Source: Periplaneta americana
Taxonomy: Eukaryota; Arthropoda; Insecta; Blattodea; Blattidae
Length of the DNA: 64,000 nt
Assembly (NCBI RefSeq): GCF_040183065.1
Contig: NC_091118.1
Location: 209,880,029 to 209,944,028, forward strand
Direction: 5' to 3'
The notes beneath the pieces were generated by a model. It ran no database searches. It worked only from the letters and a program-made list of their open reading frames with translations, and was not told where the DNA came from. The translations under genes and the position numbers were made by a program. Below, piece after piece: positions 54,735 to 63,336 of the stretch (positions within the stretch are counted from its first letter, which is position 1; every line of letters begins with the position of its first letter).

Positions 54735-54794
54735 GTCGTAATTTGTACATTACATCCAAATCTAATATGCATCTTTTTAAAATTTTGTAATAAT

Positions 54795-54888
54795 TTACCT
54801 TTTGGGATGCGAGGAGACTTGAACCTGCGAAGTTGGGTTTATAGGATTTTAAAACAACACGCGTTAGCCAACTGAGCTAAACAGACAT
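54795..54888 (-). repeat. tRNA-like sequence, probable SINE head
   Basis: The minus strand has TTTAGCTCAGTTGGCTAACG (strong A box) and CAGGTTCAAGTCTCC (B box), but the acceptor arm does not pair and the span is too long for a standard tRNA. Confidence 0.5.
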
Positions 54889-54937
54889 GTATGATAAGAA
54901 CTTTGTGTTAAATATTATTAACGTACCTTATTAACAT

Positions 54938-54965
54938 GTTTCGACCTATTTTCGGTCATCTTCGG
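54938..54965 (-). ncRNA. Hammerhead-like core in left PLE arm
   Basis: The minus strand reads CCGAAGAT, stem GACC/GGTC, then GAAAC. One base differs from CTGANGA. Inverse duplicate of 55125-55152. Confidence 0.4.
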
Positions 54966-55124
54966 AACTGGTCGTTGTTGATCTTGGCGCCTCTTGTTTC
55001 CTGTGTGGGTGCGTTCGTAGTGTAGAGTCAAAGAGTGTGTGTGTTTTGAAATTGAGTTGTGTGTCTACAATTCGAACACACCCACACAGGAAACAAGAGG
55101 CGCCAAGACCAACAACGACCAGTT

Positions 55125-55152
55125 CCGAAGATGACCGAAAATAGGTCGAAAC
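55125..55152 (+). ncRNA. Hammerhead-like core in right PLE arm
   Basis: CCGAAGAT, stem GACC/GGTC with an eight-base loop, GAAAC, then ATGTTAAC. Confidence 0.4.
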
Positions 55153-55204
55153 ATGTTAACAAGGTACGTTAATAATATTTAACACAAGAAAGTTCTTATC
55201 ATAC

Positions 55205-55947
55205 ATATTCCGAAGTGATAGCTACAGTGTTAAAAGTTGTGTAATCAAGATGAACACGTCGATATTAACATATTCAGAATAAGTTGCAGTTTTCTTATGT
55301 ATTTGGTCAGCATTCTGATGGAAAGAAGGCTTCAGGATTTAACTCTTGATTCATTTGCGATTCGGCAGCGAACCTACACCGTAGACAATCAAACACAAAC
55401 GTAAACCTGTAGACGTGATTTCCTGGATCAGAGTCGAGTCTGCGCAGTACAGCACCGCTGTATTTTCTGATATTGCCTCCACCTTCTTCTTTATTGCTTT
55501 TCTGGGATTTGGCGGCAATAATAGGGGTCGTAATGAATTTGCTGTCGAGCAGGGTAGCCTATGTTCCACATTTCCGTTTATCATTCTTATATAGAAAAGT
55601 AGTGCAATACTTCAATTTAAAAAAATAAAAGTATTGTTTAGTGGAAAATAAACTACGTTTAATTTCAAGAGTGTCAGAACAGTAGGAAAAAAAATCACAG
55701 TAAGGAATTCTTAGAACAAAATGACTGTACTATTTCATTGCATCTAAGATTACACGACTACCCCAAAGATATACAAACTGCCGATGCTATATCACACAGA
55801 ATACAATTCTATCGTCATACTTGAGACACTTCAATAAAGTTAAAAGAAGAATCTATCACGAATGTTGTAGACACAGAAAAATGCCAAAACTAAGGTTCAA
55901 AAACTGACAAAATAGTGTTCAACCGTGCCAAATCAATGTCTACTTAC
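55205..55947. other. Unassigned sequence
   Basis: No domain or repeat recognised. The 77-codon minus frame at 55351 has no family. Ends in the LINE TSD CAATGTCTACTTAC (55934-55947). Confidence 0.4.
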
Positions 55948-56666
55948 TTGCTTACTTACTGGCTTTTAAGGAACACGAAGGTTCATTGCCGTCCTCACAT
56001 AAGCACGCCATTGGTCCCTATCCTGAGCAAGATTAATCCATTCTCTACCATCATATCCCACCTCCCTCAAATCCACTTTAATATTATCTTCAGATCCACG
56101 TCTCGGCCTCCCCAAAGGTCTTTTTCTCTCCGGCGTCCCAACTAACACTCTATATGCATTTATGGATTCGCCCATACGTGCTACATGCCCTGCCCATCTC
56201 AAACGTCTGGATTTAATGGTCCTAATTAAGACAGGTGAAGAATACAATGCGTGCAGTTCTGTGTTGTGTAACTTTCTCCATTCTCCTGTAACTTCACCCC
56301 TCTTAGCCCCAAATATTTTTCTAAGCACTTTATTCTCAAAGACCCTTAACCTATGTTCCTCTCTCAAAGTGAGAGTCCAAGTTTCACAACCATACAGAAC
56401 AACCGGTAATGTAACTGTTTTATAAATTCTAACTTTCAGATTTTTTGACAACAGACTGGATGACAAAAGCTTCTCAACAGAATAATAACAGGCATTTCCC
56501 ACATCTATTCTGTGTTTAATTTCTTCCCGAGTAGCATTTATGTTGTTACTGTTGCTCCCAGATATTTGAATTTTTCCACCTCTTCAAAGGATAAATTTCC
56601 AATCTTTATAGTTCCATTTCGTACAATATTCTCGTCACGAGATATAATCATGTACTTTGTCTTTTC
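55948..56666 (-). pseudogene. LINE-A copy 6 with 14-bp TSD
   Basis: The minus-strand frame 55966-56502 gives 178 codons from YYSVEKLLSSSLLSKNL through YGCETWTLTLREEHRLRV, GEVTGEWRKLHNTELH, RRLRWAGHVARM and GRPRRGSEDNIKV to the natural end. Upstream, the MSRDENIVRNG and KYLGATVT regions (56540-56650) are in another frame. CAATGTCTACTTAC flanks it (55934-55947 and 56667-56680). The element tail of TAAG units overlaps the left TSD. No catalytic region left. Confidence 0.93.
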
Positions 56667-56680
56667 CAATGTCTACTTAC

Positions 56681-57156
56681 ATGTAAATTATGCATTGACA
56701 TTATAACAATGTTTTCTGGAGTTTGGTTTTAGTTAGTTCAGCTTAGGTTTTCTTTGGAATTATTTGTTTATGTTTTGTCGTCTGAATGGCTTATCTTATG
56801 CTAAGTGAATTAGTGTTCACTAAAACAGATCGATTTATATGACAAATACAAAATAGATTAACGTTTTCGGCAAGTTATTTTGCCATCTTCTGATCAATTA
56901 AATATAAATATAACAATAAATATGAACACATTACATGGATAAAAATGCAAACAATTTTAAAAATAGTTACATTTAAATATGATTAAAATAATAAATTGTT
57001 GATAAATAACAGGATGTTTGATATGTAATATTGAAGAAATAAATCAGCTTTAATGAATGGACGGTTGCGACATATAATTTAAGATAATATGTAACTGTAA
57101 CAATGCTAAGAAAACCAGCCTTTTGTCTGGAATATAGAACACGGAAGTTTATCTTC
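56681..57156. other. AT-rich sequence with a hammerhead-like core (56863-56892, minus)
   Basis: The minus strand has CAGAAGAT, stem GGCAA/TTGCC, then GAAAAC: the same layout as the PLE arms, with A in place of the U of CUGANGA. It may be a decayed terminal repeat of another PLE family. Otherwise unassigned. Confidence 0.4.
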
Positions 57157-57302
57157 TTAAGGGGTTAGGTACAGCTTAAAGGAGTAAAATTTTGGAAATA
57201 TTCAACATTTTTACTCCATTACAGTATCTTGTATAATAACGAAAATTAATATGTGTAAAACACTGTCCTTCTGCTATATGGGTATGATAAACATATTTTT
57301 AC

Positions 57303-57864
57303 GATTTTACATCACACTAACATACGAAAACAAAAACTCACACAAAATTGCAAAATCATTCAAGAAATTAAATTACAACATCGCATACAGAACAAATAAC
57401 ACTCTACAAAAACATCTCAACACACAAACAAACAAACAAGCAAATACAACCACACAGGCGTATACAAACTCAAATTTAACATCTGCAACAACTTATACAT
57501 AGGACAGACAGGCAGATCATTTCAAACACGTTACAAAGAACACATCACAGCCATAACTAAATTACAAAACACCTCCACATATGCAGAACACATCACAAAT
57601 GCTAACCACACCCATAGAGACATCAACACAGACATGGAAATACTACACATCCAACCAAAAAGCCAGAAACTAAACACACTAGAACAATATGAAATATACA
57701 GACACACGAAAACACACCCAACGAAATTCTCAGCACACAACTCAACTTCAAAACACATACACTCTTTGACTCTACACTATACCACAGGAACACACCCTCA
57801 CAGGAAACAGAACAAGTGGCGCCAAGACCAACAACGACTAGTTCTGAAGATGACCCATAAATAG
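57303..57864 (+). pseudogene. Penelope-like GIY-YIG frame with one frameshift
   Basis: Frame 1 gives FKKLNYNIAYRTNN, LQKHLNTQT, then shifts within the AACAAACAAACAAG run (about 57429). The continuing frame has NKYNHTGVYKL-equivalent codons, NLYIGQTGRSFQTRYKEHIT, STYAEHITNANHTHRDI, MEILHIQPKSQKLNTLEQYE and IYRHTKTHP to a stop at 57864. The GIY/YIG strands, catalytic Arg and Glu are all present. The last codons overlap the terminal repeat and its hammerhead-like core. One shift plus 5' truncation make it non-autonomous. Confidence 0.82.
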
Positions 57865-57872
57865 GTCGAAAC
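57844..57872 (+). ncRNA. Hammerhead-like core in PLE terminal repeat
   Basis: CTGAAGAT, stem GACC/GGTC with an eight-base loop, GAAAC. A full CUGANGA match with one extra U before stem II. Confidence 0.45.
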
Positions 57873-58449
57873 ATGTAAAAAAGTTACGTTGAAATTTAAC
57901 ATAGGAAAGTCTTACCATACATATTCCGAAGTGATACAGTGTTAAGAATTGTGTAATCAAGATGTATAAAGAAATTATTTATACTATTTTCCAAAATTAA
58001 AAATTCACTGTGCAGTGATGAAGCGTTTCCCTCATAACTCAAAAACTATCCAACATTCTGTGATGAAATTTTTTCTGTGTTTTTATGCATGTCGTATCTA
58101 CAATGTGATGCAAAATCACTTCTCTACCTTTGATAGATTGTCTGATGAAAAAGAAATCCATTTAAAAATGATCAAATATCAGTACGTATTTTCTTCTAAC
58201 ACAAAATAAAAAAATATATTATTTATTAAGTAATGTAGTGAAAGAGCATGATATTGTAAACATGAGTTTCAGAAATAAAATAAAAGAGAGAGAACCTGAA
58301 AAAGTTAACAAGTTTATGAGTTATGAGGGAAACGCTTCATCAATGCACAGTGAACTGCCACCGTTTTGAATTAAAAAAAAAATAGCAGAAGGACAGGGTT
58401 TTATACATGCCACTTTTCATTATTGTACAATATACAGTAATGAAGAAAT

Positions 58450-59106
58450 AGTGCATTATGTAACGACCCTATAATGGTAGTAATTAAGATGCGAGTATGT
58501 TTGTTTATGAAACGAGAGCAAGCGAGTTTCGTAATTTTCATACGAGCGTCTTAATTACCATTATAGGCAAGTTTCATACGACTTTTTATGCTCGACCATA
58601 TTTCTAACTTGAAATTATTCATAAGTATTCATGTTATGGTTATGTAAGTGAGGAGCGGAACTGACCTGAATTGTGAGATGTGCGCAGACGCGAAAGTATT
58701 AATTTTTTCCGAGGCACAAATGTCATTGACCTTGATATAATCTAGAGAATAATATGAACATCAGCCTTGATATAACCTGGAAATTGATTTAAAATTGAAA
58801 AACGAGATGACAAATTGAATTTATTTGAATATTATTTACAATTAACGCTAATTATTATAGTAACAGAACATAACCTTCTGCGACAGTATTGGATTTCCAG
58901 CCTCCGTGACTTTTCGCTAATTGTCTTTCGATTGCATATCCGAGAATATTCGATACTTGCGGTTTTATAATGGTACAATCAGTACAATGGTGATTTCTCA
59001 TTGGCTGAACAACTGAATTATAATGAATAGATGTACTTTAATGAGGTGGATTAAAGGGCTACTACCAGGTGTATAATTACTACATTTCGGTACAGTCGAG
59101 CATAAA
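58450..59106 (-). repeat. Family-F repeat, copy E
   Basis: Inverted orientation. Ends GTGCATTATGTAACGA and GTCGAGCATAAA. The minus strand has GCCAATGAGAAATCACC, then about 30 bp later CATTATAAAACCGCAAG, the best-preserved CCAAT/TATA-like block. Inserted in the foldback element. Confidence 0.88.
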
Positions 59107-59162
59107 AAAATGTTGAATATTTCGAAAAATTTTACTGCTGTAAGTTGTACATAAATCCTTAA

Positions 59163-60236
59163 CCGGATACTTGGAACATTTTTTGCACTTATCTATGCCT
59201 CATGAATGATTGTTCAAGGAAAAGAAGCATTTAGTACGAATGCTGCTAATAATACGAAGAAATTAATGAATTTTTTCTGCCAAACGAATAAAACGTATGA
59301 CAAAATAATATGTCAATTTATCACACACATATTTTCTCTGAAATTTATCAATAGCATCACCCGTTGAGGCCCTGCATATCCAGAAGAAGCTGAAAGGGGG
59401 CGAATTTTCGAAATTCCGCTGCAAAAACGAAAGACAATATCGCCAAAATTCTCTCACCACACATCAATGTCACAGTATCGAAGTCTGAGTCCACAATTTC
59501 CCTTGCATATTTTTTTGTGATCTGTGTAGGTTAGGTGTAGACGCCCTTGCTCTTATTTCACCCCCTCCCAAGTTACCCCTTCTTTTCGACCCCTACGTGT
59601 CTGGTTACCACGCTAATCACGCAGTCTTCTCCATTACATTAATTAAAACACCCTCCCTTCCCACCACCTCCCACCCTCTTAGTGTGGCAGATCCCGGGGC
59701 GTTGGCAAATGGAATGTGGGGGTAGCAGTGTTCCACCCCCTTCTATCTATCTGCGTCGGTCCGCTCTGTCTGTCATTTCCATTCTCTATGCACGTTAGCT
59801 GTTCTACACGCCCTCTCTTTTTGTCTTACTGTTTTGCTGATTATCTACTGGAGGTAACGACGCAATTTTGGGTACATTTTGAAAACTAGCTTCAACCCGG
59901 AACTGATGAGTGGATAACTTTCACAATTCATGCAAAGACTATGTATCGCCACCAAGATTATTACCACAACCTCCAGCAAGAAAGACTAGACTTCTTTTAA
60001 AAGTGTGCAAGGTGGAAGGTACATTAAGGGACGAATTCTAGAATAGTTTTGAGAGGACCCGGTATATCCTATATCGGCTATGTTAACCCTTAAATTGACA
60101 ATGTATGCTATAGGATACAACATTTAATAGGCAATATCCTATAATTTTAATAGAACAAAAGAAAAAAAAAAATTGGTAGGAAAATTTAAATTTCACAATG
60201 TCGTCATCCACAGAAAGGGAAAGGCGTAGTTTTATT
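59163..60236. other. Unassigned sequence
   Basis: The 59540-59800 part is rich in C and T runs. No gene, RNA or repeat relation recognised; the 65-codon minus frame at 59263 has no domain. Confidence 0.4.
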
Positions 60237-60314
60237 TAAACAATTAGCCGTACCCGTGCGCTCCGCTGCACCTGTTAGAAATAAATATAAAGTAATAATT
60301 TCGAGGGAAAAATT

Positions 60315-60389
60315 GTTCCGGAGCCGGGTATCGAACCCGGGACCCTTGGTTTAACGTACCAACGCTCTACCACTGAGCTACTCGAGAAC
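60315..60389 (-). tRNA. tRNA-like cloverleaf, unit 1 (probably not functional)
   Basis: Minus strand: D arm GCTCAGTGGTAGAGC, anticodon arm TTGGT-ACGTTAA-ACCAA, T arm CCGGGTTCGATACCCGG, and an acceptor with one mismatch. The anticodon position would read GTT, but base 33 is C rather than the invariant T, so I regard it as SINE-borne. Confidence 0.5.
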
Positions 60390-60579
60390 TCTAACCGACA
60401 CCGATTTTTCCCTCTATATCCACAGACCTCAAAGTGGGCTGACAACCGTCAAGCAACCAACTTCGAGTGCACACTAACTCTGTGTGACTTAAATTGTGGT
60501 TTTCTGTTAACGAACAGAAACGAAGATTTCAGGTATAACTCCCTGTAAAGTTGATTTGAATAATTTCGAGGGAAAAATT

Positions 60580-60654
60580 GTTCCGGAGCCGGGTATCGAA
60601 CCCGGGACCCTTGGTTTAACGTACCAACGCTCTACCACTGAGCTACTCGGGAAC
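60580..60654 (-). tRNA. tRNA-like cloverleaf, unit 2
   Basis: Same cloverleaf as unit 1, with one base changed in the acceptor. Confidence 0.5.
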
Positions 60655-60849
60655 TCTAACCGACACCGATCCAATTTTTCCCTCTATATCCACAGACCTC
60701 AAAGTGGGCTGACAACCGTCAAGCAACCAACTTCGAGTGCACACTAACTTTGTGTGACTTAAATTGTGGTTTTCTGTTAACGAACAGAAACGAAGATTTC
60801 AGGTATAACTCCCTGTAAAGTTGATTTGAATAATTTCGAGGGAAAAATT

Positions 60850-60924
60850 GTTCCGGAGCCGGGTATCGAACCCGGGACCCTTGGTTTATCGTACCAACGC
60901 TCTACCACTGAGCTACTCGGGAAC
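60850..60924 (-). tRNA. tRNA-like cloverleaf, unit 3
   Basis: Same as unit 2 except one change at the anticodon loop (TTTATCG on the plus strand instead of TTTAACG). Confidence 0.5.
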
Positions 60925-61119
60925 TCTAACCGACACCGATCCAATTTTTCCCTCTATATCCACAGACCTCAAAGTGGGCTGACAACCGTCAAGCAACCAA
61001 CTTCGAGTGCACACTAACTCTGTGTGACTTAAATTGTGGTTTTCTGTTAACGAACAGAAACGAAGATTTCAGGTATAACTCTCTGTAAAGTTGATTTGAA
61101 TAATTTCGAGGGAAAAATT

Positions 61120-61194
61120 GTTCCGGAGCCGGGTATCGAACCCGGGACCCTTGGTTTAACGTACCAACGCTCTACCACTGAGCTACTCGGGAAC
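61120..61194 (-). tRNA. tRNA-like cloverleaf, unit 4
   Basis: Identical to unit 2. Confidence 0.5.
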
Positions 61195-61389
61195 TCTAAC
61201 CGACACCGATCCAATTTTTCCCTCTCTATCCACAGACCTCAAAGTGGGCTGACAACCGTCAAGCAACCAACTTCGAGTGCACACTAACTTTGTGTGACTT
61301 AAATTGTGGTTTTCTGTTAACGAACAGAAACGAAGATTTCAGGTATAACTCCCTGTAAAGTTGATTTGAATAATTTCGAGGGAAAAATT

Positions 61390-61464
61390 GTTCCGGAGCC
61401 GGGTATCGAACCCGGGACCCTTGGTTTAACGTACCAACGCTCTACCACTGAGCTACTCGGGAAC
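61390..61464 (-). tRNA. tRNA-like cloverleaf, unit 5
   Basis: Identical to unit 2. This is the unit nearest the 5' end of the array on the minus strand. Confidence 0.5.
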
Positions 61465-62622
61465 TCTAACCGACACCGATCCAATTTTTCCCTCTATATC
61501 CACAGACCTCGAAGTGGGCTGACAACCGTCAAGCAACCAACTTCGAGTGCACACTAACTCCGTGTGACTTAAATTGTGGTTTTCTGTTAACGAACAGTGA
61601 CGTGTATTATGCAAATCAAGATTTCAGGTAATCTTGATTTGCAAATATAAAGTAATTATATAATTAAAATAGGACGTTTGATCCAGGGAACATTCGTGTT
61701 TGATAGAAGGATAAATCGTTTAATATATTACTTAATTTAAATTGTATTTAAATAATTAAAATGCGATCTTTTGGTCAAGAGACCACTCATTTGGTGCAAT
61801 GACAATTCCTTTAACATGTTTCTTATTTGTTATTACATGCAACCATAGTTTAATGAATGTGAGTTACAAAATAGCCTATTAAGTTTTCTGTGCATAAGAA
61901 GTTATTTTAATCTTACCTGTCCTAGATTCACTCAAACGTTACTGTAATAACATTATAGCATTATGTCCATCCAGAGAAACTACACTTTCCAATGCTGAAA
62001 TAATAATTAATTATACAGATCGGTTAATTTAGCTTCCGATATTACTTCATACAAACACAGAAATATTATCTGTAGGCTATGTTTCATAGCTTTCGATTGT
62101 TGCTGTCCAAGGCCCCTTATAGACGAATTCATTTGTTTTTTAATTCATTACACTGCTTTAGATGGCAGTTATTTTAATTTTAAAACTCATTTATCTCATT
62201 AAATATCAGTCCTATCAAAATTTTTCAAGGAATAAAACTTATCGCAAATTATTTTTAAAGAAACGTTTGTTCTGTAAAATTTACACAAAATCAATAATAA
62301 GCGAGATATTTCGATTTATTTAATTCAGGCCCCCTTATAACCCCCCTTTTAAATAAAGTATTTTGAATGCCATATAGCCTAAAATCTAAGTTACAACGAA
62401 CTTAATTTATATTCCAATTTTCATCGAAATCCGTTCAGCCATTATCGCGTGAAAAGGTAACAAACATACAGACAGACAGACAGACATACAAACAAAAATT
62501 TCAAAAAAGCGATTTTCGGTTTCAGGATGAATAATTATACATGTTAACACCAATTATTTTTGGAAAATCGAAAATTACCAGAAAAATTTCGCTTACAGAT
62601 TTATTATTAGTATAGATATCCT

Positions 62623-63261
62623 AGTTTCTACAAATGGATTTGTAAACACGAAGGACTGTCCAACAGCGAATGGCGCGATGGCATTAAAATAGTTGGAAAT
62701 GTTGCTGCAGTACGTGGTGTGCCGCGAAGATCTCAGGACAACCGTTGTAGGCATTGCCACAACGAGGTTGAAACTCTTGCACACGTCCTGGGATCCTGTC
62801 CGCACGGTGAAGGTCTGCGAAACGCTAGACACCACCAAGTACGATCAATTATAGCCACTGTCCTTAAAGATGCCGATTACAACACCTTTGAAGAAGTACA
62901 TGGTCTCTCCGTCACTGGCAGTACACGGCGCATAGATATAATAGCTTTCAAGGAATATACAAGATCTGGATTCATAATTGATCCCACTGTGCGTTTTGAA
63001 ACGAATGAGGAACAGCCAGCAGAAGTGGATAAGGAAAAAAAGAATATCTACAATCCTACCATTCCATATTGCCTCCGAAAGTACCAGCTAGAAGAGCTTG
63101 AAGTAATCGGACTTCTGGTTGGAGCAAGAGGTACCGCTGCTCTCTTCATGAAAGATGTGTTTAAGAGGCTTGGAATGCCTACATCTATTATTCCGATTGT
63201 AACTCTAGCTGCATTGAAAGGATCAATTGCTCTCCTGAAGAATCACCTATATTCGAAATGA
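62623..63261 (+). pseudogene. R2-like LINE C terminus, open but 5'-truncated
   Basis: Open from SFYKWICKHEGLSNSEWRDG (62623) through PRRSQDNRCRHCHNEVETLA and HVLGSCPHGEGLRNARHHQV, STRRIDIIAF, GFIIDPTVRFE and IPYCLRKYQLEELEVIGLLV to a stop at 63261 (about 212 codons). CRHCH...HVLGSC is the CCHC knuckle, and the following RxDI and IIDPTxRFE stretch matches the restriction-like endonuclease region of R2-type (RLE) LINEs, which nicks the target. The reverse transcriptase is absent: the frame starts where the RTE-like element ends. No stop or shift in the retained part suggests recent activity. Confidence 0.85.
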
Positions 63262-63336
63262 AACCAAGTTCATTAGCATTCTTTACTTTTTTGTAACACT
63301 TGACTCTCTAAAACTAGGTATATTTCCACCGATCAC

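Larger units (their letters stand above)
54889..55204 (-). mobile_element. Minimal Penelope-like element: inverted arms around the ORF end
   Basis: Arms 54889-55018 and 55073-55204 are near-perfect inverses (GATAAGAACTTTGTGTTAAA at the outer edge; GGCGCCTCTTGTTTCCTGTG inside). The 54 bp between them equals the end of the PLE frame at 57735-57780 (ACTCTTTGACTCTACACTA). This is a drastically 5'-truncated PLE kept between two terminal repeats. Both arms hold hammerhead-like cores. Confidence 0.8.
57303..57960 (+). mobile_element. Penelope-like element, 5'-truncated, with right terminal repeat
   Basis: Starts with codons HITLTYENKN, runs through the GIY-YIG region, and ends with the terminal repeat shared with the 54.9-kb PLE (GCGCCAAGACCAACAACGAC; CATACATATTCCGAAGTGAT). 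Embedded in the left arm of the foldback copy 2. Unlike the copies at 8.6 and 54.9 kb, no inverted left arm was found. Confidence 0.8.
57157..59162. mobile_element. Foldback element, copy 2, hosting a PLE and a family-F repeat
   Basis: Left end TTAAGGGGTTAGGTACAGCT and right end near 59110-59162 (AATGTTGAATATTTCG and GTAAGTTGTAC) match the arms of copy 1 at 10011-10726. Inner parts also match: GATGAAGCGTTTCCCTCATA at 58017 and its inverse near 58317-58340. The left arm is interrupted by a PLE at 57303-57960 and the right arm by family F at 58450-59106. TTAA occurs at both outer edges. Confidence 0.8.
60297..61642 (-). mobile_element. Tandem pentamer of a 270-bp tRNA-containing SINE-like unit, one 14-bp TSD
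   Basis: Five nearly identical units with an exact 270-bp period (first unit 5 bp shorter). The whole array, not each unit, is flanked by AAATATAAAGTAAT (60283-60296, 61643-61656). The 5' end on the minus strand carries a hairpin (61611-61642). Each unit holds one tRNA-like cloverleaf. Plus frames of 63 codons in each unit are shadows. Confidence 0.9.
60237..62620 (+). mobile_element. RTE-like element 3' part, split by a SINE multimer
   Basis: Starts near GCCGTACCCGTGCGCTCCGC, resumes after the SINE multimer, and ends with GAAATCCGTTCAGCCATTAT, CGCGTGAAAAGGTAACAAAC, CAGACAGACAGACATA and a TTATTATTAGTATAGAT end. Such GTTCAGCC/ACAGACAGACAGA ends are common in insect RTE-type LINEs and their derivatives (recalled). 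No coding part recognised. Confidence 0.6.

Noticed and set aside
60315..61464. Five tandem functional tRNA-Asn genes
   Set aside because: The anticodon loop has C at the invariant U33 position, the acceptor has a mismatch, and the unit behaves as a retroposon with a TSD. Kept only as tRNA-like.
60556..61557. Four near-identical 63-codon plus frames, like a gene family
   Set aside because: They are the opposite strand of the tRNA-like SINE repeat and repeat at its 270-bp period.
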